Source: JAWLAT01 sp041395325 (lineage in GTDB: Bacteria > Pseudomonadota > Gammaproteobacteria > Xanthomonadales > SZUA-5). Taken from it: a stretch of DNA of 62,075 bases. Each line of letters opens with the position of its first letter. Position 1 is the first letter of the stretch. The notes below the pieces were generated by a model. The model worked only from the letters and a program-made list of their open reading frames with translations, made no database searches and was not told where the DNA came from. Below, in pieces: positions 53,928 to 60,230 of the stretch. The stretch is taken from positions 1 through 62,075 of the forward strand of contig JAWLAT010000030.1 of assembly GCA_041395325.1 (NCBI GenBank), read 5' to 3'. The position numbers and the translations under genes are program-made.

Positions 53928-56150
53928 ATGCTCGACGATACCGATCTGGATCTGGACTTCGGCGACGACGACGGCGGCGGCAGCTGGCTGGACTCACTGC
54001 GCGGTTGGAGCCGTCCGTTGTTCTCGCTGGTGATTTTCCTCGGCTCTCTGGTCTTCTTGTTCTGGAACGAAAGCTCAGGCAAGCAGCACGCCGATGCGAT
54101 CGAAGAAGCCGGCGAAAGCGCCCGCAGCATCAGCGCGGCGGCGCCACTGGATCCAACGCTGGAAGGCCAGCCGGTGCATCTCAGTGGCAACGTCACCAGC
54201 GCAGGTGGCGTTCGCGACCCCTTTTTCGGGATTCGCAGCAACAGTGTGGCGCTGTTCCGCAACGTCGCGATGTTCCAGTGGATCGAGTACAAGGAGACTC
54301 GCGGCAAGGGCACCAAGCGCCGCACCACCTACCATTACGAGCAGGATTGGGACACCAGCTGGCACGACTCCAGCCGTTTCCACGAGCCGGCCGGCCACCA
54401 GAACCCGCCGATGGACTTGGAGAGCGAGGCCTTTTTCGCCGAAGACGCGCGCTTCGGGCCCTATCGCTTCACCAACCAGGACGTCCTTGAGCAGGCCCTG
54501 CACGAGTACGAGGAAGAAGCGGGTGGCGAACGACGACCGGGCAGTCTTGGCAATTGGCCCCAATACCTGGAGCAACTGCCGGAGCTGCGCGCCGAACGCA
54601 CCCGGCAGCGCTGGTTTCAGATCGCCCCGGACGAGTACTACCGTGGCAACGAGGGGGTCGAGCACTTCGAGATCGGTGATCTGTCGGTCAGCTACTACGC
54701 CTTTCCGACCGACTACACGCTGAGCATGATCGCCGGCCAGCACGACGACCATTTGACAGCATGGACGGCAGGTAACGGCGACACGGTGCTGCTCGCCGCT
54801 GGCGGCACGCTCGACGCCGCGGCGGTCATCACGGAAGCGCTGGCCTCCAATCAATCGCGCATCGCCTTCTTCCGCGTCGTCGGCCTGATCGGCAGCATGA
54901 TCGGCTTTGTCGGCATGATCAGCAGCGTCGCCGGGCTGCTGGGCATGATCCCCGGCATCGGGCGCCTCATCGAAATGTCTCTGGTGATCTCCGGCATGGT
55001 GATTGGCCTGTTCCTGGGCCTGAGCACCATTGTGCTGGGCTGGTTGGTCGCCCGGCCGTGGATCGGCCTGCTGTTGCTGGTGGGCGTGATCGGCATATTC
55101 GGCTGGGGCAGCTGGAAGCAGCGACTGATCCGGCAGGCCAAACAACAGGCCGAACGCATCGCCCGCGCCACAGCGACCGCACGCCAACGTGCCGCGGAGA
55201 AGCTGGCCATGCCGCCGCTGCCCGACGGATCTCCAGCCTTGGCCGGTGCCGGCGCACCGATCGCTGCCCTGCATCAAGGCCCGCCACCACCGCCTGGACA
55301 GACCCGCTCATCGCTGCCTCCGGGTACGACACCAACCGGCAGCGCCATACCCCCACCGCTCCCAGGCGCGGCCGCCAGCGAAGAGCCCGACGAATTGCCG
55401 CCACTGGAGTGGGTGCCTGGCGGCAGCGCGCAGCCGCCGGCCGTGATGCCGCGGCGCAGCGATACCCCGAAACCCTACGATGCGAGTGAAGCCGACGCCG
55501 ACCTGCCACCGCTAGACTGGCAACGGGGACCCAGTCAGGCGCCGCCGTCGGTGCAGCCTCGGCGAGCCGACAGTCCCAAGCCCTACGATGCCGTCGATGA
55601 AGACGCGGAGCTGCCTGCATTGGATTGGCCTGGCAGTCCGCCAGCGGCGCCGACTGCCGCAACACCTGACAAACCCAGGGCCGAGGCGCCACCGACCCCG
55701 CCCGCGGCTGTCAAACCGGTTCCCACAACACCTTCAGCCGCGCCCAGTGGTCCGCTCTGGGACGAGGTCGAACCCCGCCACGAACCGGTGCGGCCCCTGT
55801 GGGCGCAGGCGACATTGGCCGAGGAAGGCTTTGCTGGACTGCCGGAAACGCCTGCTGAGCCGACGCGGCCGCCAGCGGAGCCCACGACACCCGTCGCGAC
55901 CAAGCCTGCGCCCACACCAGCAACCGACGCTGTCGCGGCGGCGTCGAAACCTACCGCTGCCGGACAGGTTCTGCGCAAGCGCCTGGGCAGCCGCGGCATC
56001 TATCAGATCAACGAGCTGCTGCGGCGCCAGCCCGACGGCAGCACCGAGCGGGTCTGCTTCGAACTGATGGCCAACGGCAAACCGATCAAGCGTGGCAGCC
56101 AGGCTGAAGTCAAGGCGCGGCTGGCCGAACTGCTGCAGCGCGGCGGTTGA
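53928..56150 (+). CDS. TMEM43 family membrane protein with Pro-rich repeat tail (740 aa)
   Basis: An acidic N-terminus (MLDDTDLDLDFGDDDGGG), a membrane helix (PLFSLVIFLGSLVFLFW), the large TMEM43/LUMA extracytoplasmic domain (VSYYAFPTDYTLSMIAGQ), then three C-terminal helices near residues 320-400. The last 340 residues are disordered and Pro/Ala-rich with three ELPPLEW/DLPPLDW units and two PRRSDTPKPYDA units, then a folded end (GIYQINELLRRQPDGSTERV). The tail is far longer than usual for the family and may be a cytoplasmic binding region. TMEM43 homologues have been linked to envelope stress; the role here is unknown. Confidence 0.85.
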   Translation: MLDDTDLDLDFGDDDGGGSWLDSLRGWSRPLFSLVIFLGSLVFLFWNESSGKQHADAIEEAGESARSISAAAPLDPTLEGQPVHLSGNVTSAGGVRDPFFGIRSNSVALFRNVAMFQWIEYKETRGKGTKRRTTYHYEQDWDTSWHDSSRFHEPAGHQNPPMDLESEAFFAEDARFGPYRFTNQDVLEQALHEYEEEAGGERRPGSLGNWPQYLEQLPELRAERTRQRWFQIAPDEYYRGNEGVEHFEIGDLSVSYYAFPTDYTLSMIAGQHDDHLTAWTAGNGDTVLLAAGGTLDAAAVITEALASNQSRIAFFRVVGLIGSMIGFVGMISSVAGLLGMIPGIGRLIEMSLVISGMVIGLFLGLSTIVLGWLVARPWIGLLLLVGVIGIFGWGSWKQRLIRQAKQQAERIARATATARQRAAEKLAMPPLPDGSPALAGAGAPIAALHQGPPPPPGQTRSSLPPGTTPTGSAIPPPLPGAAASEEPDELPPLEWVPGGSAQPPAVMPRRSDTPKPYDASEADADLPPLDWQRGPSQAPPSVQPRRADSPKPYDAVDEDAELPALDWPGSPPAAPTAATPDKPRAEAPPTPPAAVKPVPTTPSAAPSGPLWDEVEPRHEPVRPLWAQATLAEEGFAGLPETPAEPTRPPAEPTTPVATKPAPTPATDAVAAASKPTAAGQVLRKRLGSRGIYQINELLRRQPDGSTERVCFELMANGKPIKRGSQAEVKARLAELLQRGG

Positions 56151-56156
56151 GTCGCT

Positions 56157-57254
56157 TCAGGCGAAAGCGACCGCGTACACCGGCGGCAGGCGAGCAGTCA
56201 GCGCCTGCCAGTGATCGCCACCATCCTCACTGAGCCACAGACCGCCGGTGGTGGAGCCAAAAGCCAGCCGCTCGCCAGTCTGGTCAATCGCCAGACCATG
56301 GCGATAAACCAGATCGTAGCTTTCGTCGTCAGGCAGACCCGCGCTAAGCAGCTCGAAGCTGGCCCCGAAATCGCGGGTCCGCGCCACAACCAGCCGGCCA
56401 TCGACCGGATAGCGCTTTTCGTCCTTGATCGCCGGCACGAACCAGGCGGTGCCCGGCTGCGACGGATGGCAGGCGACGGCAAAACCAAAGACTGAGGGCG
56501 GCACCGCCAGGGACTGCCACTGCTCGCCACCGTGGCGGCTCAGATAGGCGCCGCAGTGGTGCTGCACCCAGAACACGGATGGGTCGGCGCGGCATTGGAC
56601 CAGGCAGTGCACGTCCTGCACATTGCCTTCCTCGCGCCGGTCCGGCGGCATGTACTCGGCGATCATGCCCTGCGCCGACTGCACCCAGCTGTCGCCACCA
56701 TCGGCGCTGCGCCAGATGCCACCGGTGGAAATCGCCACCGCCAGCCGCTGCGAATCGCGCGGATTGACGCAGATGGAGTGAATCCCCGGTTCGTCGTAGC
56801 CACCGCCACCCCAGTCCTGTCGCTCGGGCTGATCCCACAAGGGTCGGTTGAGCTGCCAGCTGGCGCCGCCATCGTCAGAACGGAACAGGCCGCCAGGAAT
56901 GGTGCCGGCCCACAACCGTTCGGGTTGCTCGGGGCCACCCGCGGCCAACGCCCACAATTTGCTCAGCGTCGCCGGCCGTGGCGCCTTGCCGTCGCCGAGA
57001 TGCACCACCTCGCCTTCGCCGAAGGCCGGCACCGGCAATTCTCGCCAGCGACTGCCACCGTCCTCACTGAGCTGCAGCTTGGCACCGAAGTGGCCCAGGT
57101 CCAGCGCGGCATACCAGCGCCCGTCGCGCGGATCGGCCAGCAACTGACAGACGTGATCACCAAGGAAGTGGCGCTGCTGCAGCTGCCAGCCCTGCGCCGT
57201 GGACCCGAACACGAACAATCCCTTGCGGGTTGCCACCAACAGCCGCTGACTCAT
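56157..57254 (-). CDS. BNR/sialidase-like beta-propeller protein
   Basis: 365 residues with repeated S-x-D-x-G-x-x-W Asp-box motifs (LSEDGGSRWREL, RSDDGGASWQLN, RSADGGDSWVQS, LSEDGGDHWQAL): a cytoplasmic propeller with no signal peptide. The start MSQRLLVATRKG at 57254 has GGAGG 7 bases upstream. The MoaD-like gene ends 4 bases earlier on the same strand. Such propeller/MoaD pairs recur in bacteria, suggesting a shared but unknown pathway. No sialidase active-site residues can be claimed. Confidence 0.85.
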   Translation of the reverse strand: MSQRLLVATRKGLFVFGSTAQGWQLQQRHFLGDHVCQLLADPRDGRWYAALDLGHFGAKLQLSEDGGSRWRELPVPAFGEGEVVHLGDGKAPRPATLSKLWALAAGGPEQPERLWAGTIPGGLFRSDDGGASWQLNRPLWDQPERQDWGGGGYDEPGIHSICVNPRDSQRLAVAISTGGIWRSADGGDSWVQSAQGMIAEYMPPDRREEGNVQDVHCLVQCRADPSVFWVQHHCGAYLSRHGGEQWQSLAVPPSVFGFAVACHPSQPGTAWFVPAIKDEKRYPVDGRLVVARTRDFGASFELLSAGLPDDESYDLVYRHGLAIDQTGERLAFGSTTGGLWLSEDGGDHWQALTARLPPVYAVAFA

Positions 57255-57258
57255 CGCC

Positions 57259-57558
57259 TCAACCTCCCGACAGGGCTTGCGCCAGATAGATCTCGCTGGC
57301 CTCACTGAGCGCCAGGCCAAAGTCGTGCGAGTGCGGCAGTGCCCGCCCGTCGATGAACAGCACGACGTGATGACGCAGCACCCCGCGTTCGTCGAGCACG
57401 TAGCCGCGCAGCCCGGGATAGCACTCGAACAGCGCGGCCAGCACGTCGGCCAAGGTGGCGCCAGACCGCGCCAGCCGCCATTCGCTGCCGGCAGGCGCCG
57501 GGCCGCTGTGTTCGGCCAGCCAACGCGTGATGGCGGGCGCCAGGATTATCTGTGCCAT
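57259..57558 (-). CDS. MoaD/ThiS family sulfur-carrier-like protein (99 aa)
   Basis: Ubiquitin-fold small protein ending YLAQALSGG; the C-terminal Gly-Gly is the site adenylated and thiocarboxylated in MoaD/ThiS. GATLADVLAALFECYPGLRG and FIDGRALPHSHDFGLAL fit the fold. No MoaE, MoeB or JAMM gene is adjacent, so its activator must be encoded elsewhere. It is upstream of, and probably co-transcribed with, the propeller gene. Confidence 0.85.
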   Translation of the reverse strand: MAQIILAPAITRWLAEHSGPAPAGSEWRLARSGATLADVLAALFECYPGLRGYVLDERGVLRHHVVLFIDGRALPHSHDFGLALSEASEIYLAQALSGG

Positions 57559-57731
57559 GGCCGGGTCTCGGTTGCGAGGAGCGCAAGCATGGTCGGCGTG
57601 GCGTGGTACCGCAAGGGATCCATCCGATCCGCGCACACCGGCCTTGCCCGGATTTGCGAGCGGAGGCGGCCTCAATACTCACTTCATCAGGATTTCCGGA
57701 TTATCGGAAACCAAAAAGTTGTTTTTGGGTA

Positions 57732-57760
57732 TTGACATTAAATTCCGGTTAACGAAAATA
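57732..57760 (+). promoter_or_regulatory. Predicted sigma70-type promoter upstream of a 39-aa ORF
   Basis: TTGACA (57732-57737), a 17-base spacer, then AAAATA (57755-57760) in an AT-rich pocket. A perfect palindrome TTTCCG-N6-CGGAAA lies just upstream (57693-57710) and could be an operator. Confidence 0.55.
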
Positions 57761-57808
57761 GCAGCCATCCAGAGGCCGGCCATCCGGCCCACTGACGAGG
57801 AGAGGTCC

Positions 57809-57928
57809 ATGCTGACGATTCATCTGCCATCCGGGAATACGCACCAGACCGCTGGGCGCCAAGGTTTTGGCATGGTCACGCCTGCGTGCCTCGTCGATCT
57901 GGCCCGGAACGAGAACGATCGCAGCTAG
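57809..57928 (+). CDS. Small ORF (39 aa) in its own promoter-terminator unit
   Basis: ATG preceded by GAGGAGAGG. The peptide MLTIHLPSGNTHQTAGRQGF continues GMVTPACLVDLARNENDRS. A terminator follows 48 bases later and a promoter precedes it, so it is a free-standing unit. It could be a small protein, a peptide precursor (one Cys, Gly/Thr-rich middle) or the coding part of a regulatory RNA. No known precursor motif was recognised. Confidence 0.5.
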   Translation: MLTIHLPSGNTHQTAGRQGFGMVTPACLVDLARNENDRS

Positions 57929-57976
57929 ACCCTGACTGACACGGGGTCTGGACTGCCAGACCCCCGAGCGGACGCG

Positions 57977-58014
57977 AGCCCTCGGCGGGAAACTGCCGGG
58001 GGCTTTTTCTTTTC
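57977..58014 (+). terminator. Strong rho-independent terminator
   Basis: AGCCCTCGGC / GCCGGGGGCT form a near-perfect 10-bp stem followed by TTTTTCTTTT. It closes the small unit starting at 57732. Confidence 0.85.
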
Positions 58015-58315
58015 CGGTTCTGGCATTCCGCGATTTTTCATCGCGTTTTCGAAACGATTTTTTGCCTGAATCGCAGGAGGGTATTTTCATGTCGGTTTTT
58101 TCGAATTAATTGAATTGACGGAATTTCGGAAAGCACGGCCATTGACGACCTGTCGAAGTCGCGACTGCGGCAATCCGACAGCCAACGGATCGTCGAGCCA
58201 CACTGCATTCCGACACGAATCCGCCTCATGGCGGTCTGTGGCAGCGATAGCGGAATCGAGACTCCGCCTGGCACCGGTCGGCTCTGCCGACACGGCGTAC
58301 CGCTGCGGACCGGTG

Positions 58316-58380
58316 TGATCGCGGAGGCCTGGTCCAGCCTGTCGGAGGAGTAAGGGTTCGAGTCCCTTCTGGATCCCCCA
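58316..58380 (+). ncRNA. tRNA-like element 1 (D-arm and T-arm, no anticodon arm)
   Basis: D-arm AGGC-CTGGTCCA-GCCT (58325-58340, loop with GG) is joined by 11 bases directly to a T-arm AAGGG-TTCGAGT-CCCTT (58352-58368). An acceptor-like strand CTGGATC and an encoded CCA end (58378-58380) follow. The 5' strand GATC at 58317 can pair with GATC of the 3' side. The anticodon arm is absent. It is not a decoding tRNA; the layout resembles tRNA-mimic modules of bacterial Y RNAs and the tRNA-like RNA proposed to accompany SPFH/Band-7 genes. Confidence 0.6.
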
Positions 58381-58451
58381 AGTAGCTCAATCTGGTAGAG
58401 CAGCTGACGGTTAATCAGCAGGTTGCGGGTTCGAATCCCGCCATCGCCGCA
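58381..58451 (+). ncRNA. tRNA-like element 2 (Asn-like anticodon arm, degenerate acceptor)
   Basis: D-arm GCTC...GAGC with GG in the loop, anticodon arm GCTGA-CGGTTAA-TCAGC (58403-58419), and T-arm GCGGG-TTCGAAT-CCCGC (58425-58441). The anticodon position reads GTT (Asn), but the normally invariant U33 is G. The 5' flank cannot pair with the 3' acceptor strand CATCGCC, and no CCA is encoded. The three arms are too well preserved for chance, yet it is unlikely to decode. It directly abuts element 1 and lies about 460 bases upstream of the slipin gene. Confidence 0.65.
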
Positions 58452-58456
58452 AGGCA

Positions 58457-58722
58457 CTCGTTTGAGGAACGAGCTATGGCAACACCGGCGGCCGGCAACG
58501 GTTGCCATCGGCAGGGTGGTGAGCGGTCGTGTGTCGCCTCGAGCACGACCCTCACCGGCGCAGCGACACCTTGCGCCGGCGCGACAGCGTCGGGAGCCGG
58601 GATCGCAACTGTCGTCACCCACTGCAGCGGGAAGCGCCCGAGCCAGCACGGTCGGTGCGACCAAGCGTTGCGGACGGCGTCAACAGTGCGACTCACGGAC
58701 CCGACCTCAAGCATCGGTCCGT
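58457..58722 (+). ncRNA. Run of back-to-back hairpins between the tRNA-like RNAs and slipin
   Basis: Successive stems are CTCGT/ACGAG (58457-58473), ATGGCAAC/GTTGCCAT (about 58475-58507), GGTGAG-c-GGTCGTG with CACGACC-CTCACC (about 58517-58556), GGCGCA/TTGCGCC after that, and CACGGACC/GGTCCGTG near 58694-58722. No protein-like frame spans this stretch. It may be the continuation of one long structured RNA or a structured slipin leader. Confidence 0.45.
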
Positions 58723-58843
58723 GTCACCGCGTTGAACCCCTGCCGACCTATTTCCGGTTCGGTCGTCCGGCATGGGCGATGGGCCACGACAAACACAGGG
58801 ATCGAGGCAGACCCACCGGGCTGCCGATCCCGACAGCGCGGGA

Positions 58844-58872
58844 ACCCGACCGGACATGGGGTCCGGTCGGGT
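58844..58872 (+). promoter_or_regulatory. 12-bp perfect hairpin in the slipin leader
   Basis: ACCCGACCGGAC-ATGGG-GTCCGGTCGGGT, ending 40 bases before the slipin ATG; a second small stem (GGGG...CCCC) follows before the GAAGGAGAG ribosome site. It has no T-tract, so it is more likely an mRNA structure, processing site or protein-binding element than a terminator. Confidence 0.6.
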
Positions 58873-58911
58873 GGGGCGCAGGCCCCATGAGGCAGTGAGA
58901 AGGAGAGTGTC

Positions 58912-60051
58912 ATGTTGGGTTTTCAACGAGTGGTGATCGCCGATGACCAGCGCGGCCTGCAGTGGCGCGACGGTCGTTTGCAGCAGGTGCTGTTGCCGGG
59001 TGCCTACACCCGCTTCGATCCGTTCAGCCGCGTCCGCATCGAGACCTGCGAGCTGAGCCGACCGGAGGTCGGACTGGCCAAGGCCGAGCACTATCTGCGC
59101 GCGGCACCGGCCGTGCTGGCCGACCATGTCGAGGAAGTCCGCATGGGCAACTTCGAACTGGGGCTGGTGCGGATCGAGGGTAAGCTGGCGGGCTTTCTGG
59201 CACCGGGTGGCAAGGCGCTGTACTGGCGCGACAGCCAGCCGGTGACCATCGAGCGGCTGAACCTGCAGGGTGATCCGGCCTTGCCGGCGTCGCTGGTGCG
59301 CGAATTGCTGAGCGTGGACACGCTGTTGCAGCGGGTTGTCAGCACGCTGTTCGCGATTCAGGAAGTCGCCGTCGGCCAGGTGGGTCTGTTGCGCAGCGAC
59401 GGTCGCATCGAGTCGGTGTTGACGCCGGGTCTGTATGGCTTCGTGCGGGTGCAGCGGCAGTTGAGCGTGGAAGTGCTGGATTTGCGGGCGCAGACCACCG
59501 AGGTCAGCGGCCAGGAAATCCTCACCCGCGACAAGCTCAGCCTGCGCGTCAACCTCTCGGCCAGCTGGCGCATCAGCGATCCGGTGCAGGCACGCAGTTC
59601 GGTGACCGACTTCCGTGACGCGCTCTACCGCGAGTTGCAGTTCGGTTTGCGGCAGGCCATCGGCACGCGCACCCTGGACGCCTTGCTGGCCAACAAGGGT
59701 GAGCTGGACCAGGTGGTGGCGGACTATGCGGCGCCGCGCTTGCAGGGCTATGGCATCGAGTTGCTCGGCGTTGGCATCAAGGACCTGATCCTGCCGGGCG
59801 AGATGAAGAGCCTGTTGAACCAGGTGGTCGAAGCCGAGAAGCAGGCCCAGGCCAACCTGGTGCGGCGTCGCGAGGAAACGGCAGCGACCCGTTCGCTGCT
59901 CAACACCGCCAGGCTGATGGAAGACAACCCGACCTTGCTGCGACTGAAGGAACTGGAGTCGCTGGAGAAGATTGTCGACAAGGTCGGCAGCCTGACGGTG
60001 CTGGGCGGCATCGACAGCCTGCTGGAGCAGTTGCGGCCGACGCGGCCGTAG
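58912..60051 (+). CDS. Slipin-family SPFH/Band-7 protein (379 aa)
   Basis: SPFH scaffold protein. IADDQRGLQWRDGRLQQVLL opens the fold; a second unit (VAVGQVGLLRSDGRIESVLT, PGLYGFVRVQRQLSVEVLDL) gives the stomatin/slipin core, followed by LNLSASWRISDPVQARSSV-like strands (here LRVNLSASW), the LLGVGIKDLILPGEMKSLL motif and a C-terminal coiled coil (EAEKQAQANLVRRREETAAT). There is no clear N-terminal membrane helix. The ATG has GAAGGAGAG. Slipins of this type occur in RNA-repair loci with tRNA-like or Y RNAs, and two tRNA-like elements lie upstream. Confidence 0.9.
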   Translation: MLGFQRVVIADDQRGLQWRDGRLQQVLLPGAYTRFDPFSRVRIETCELSRPEVGLAKAEHYLRAAPAVLADHVEEVRMGNFELGLVRIEGKLAGFLAPGGKALYWRDSQPVTIERLNLQGDPALPASLVRELLSVDTLLQRVVSTLFAIQEVAVGQVGLLRSDGRIESVLTPGLYGFVRVQRQLSVEVLDLRAQTTEVSGQEILTRDKLSLRVNLSASWRISDPVQARSSVTDFRDALYRELQFGLRQAIGTRTLDALLANKGELDQVVADYAAPRLQGYGIELLGVGIKDLILPGEMKSLLNQVVEAEKQAQANLVRRREETAATRSLLNTARLMEDNPTLLRLKELESLEKIVDKVGSLTVLGGIDSLLEQLRPTRP

Positions 60052-60054
60052 GAG

Positions 60055-60083
60055 GAAGCGGCGACCGTTGGGGTCGCCGCTTC
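60055..60083 (+). terminator. Hairpin after the slipin gene
   Basis: A 12-bp perfect stem GAAGCGGCGACC / GGTCGCCGCTTC with a 5-nt loop starts 4 bases past the stop. No T-tract follows. Confidence 0.55.
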
Positions 60084-60113
60084 AACTCGATGCACTCGGC
60101 TGCGCTCCATTCC

Positions 60114-60183
60114 CTGAGCGCTGAGCCCTGAGCCCTGAGCCCTGAGCCGTGAGCCGTGAGCCGTGAGCGCTGAGCCCTGAGCG
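60114..60183. repeat. Ten-copy 7-bp tandem repeat upstream of the kinase gene
   Basis: Ten consecutive units of (C/G)TGAGC(C/G): CTGAGCG, four CTGAGCC, two GTGAGCC, GTGAGCG, CTGAGCC, CTGAGCG. It ends 47 bases before the kinase start, so copy-number change would alter promoter or leader spacing. Confidence 0.85.
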
Positions 60184-60230
60184 AGTCCCCTTCCACACCC
60201 CAACCACCGCGAAGCAGCTAGAGTGTCGCG

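Noticed and set aside
58381..58451. Annotating element 2 as a functional tRNA-Asn
   Set aside because: G at position 33, no 5' acceptor partner for CATCGCC and no encoded CCA; called tRNA-like only.
58038..58664. Minus-strand 208-aa open frame containing GGIRTRNLLINRQLLYQ
   Set aside because: This is the classic spurious translation of the antisense of tRNA arms; it instead supports the tRNA-like elements on the plus strand.
58140..58911. Sigma54 (-24/-12) promoter for slipin, as in RtcR-controlled RNA-repair operons
   Set aside because: Several TGGCA stretches exist (for example near 58235, 58270 and 58475), but none has a properly spaced TTGC partner.
60114..60183. CRISPR array
   Set aside because: Seven-base units with no spacers are a simple tandem repeat; no cas genes are present.
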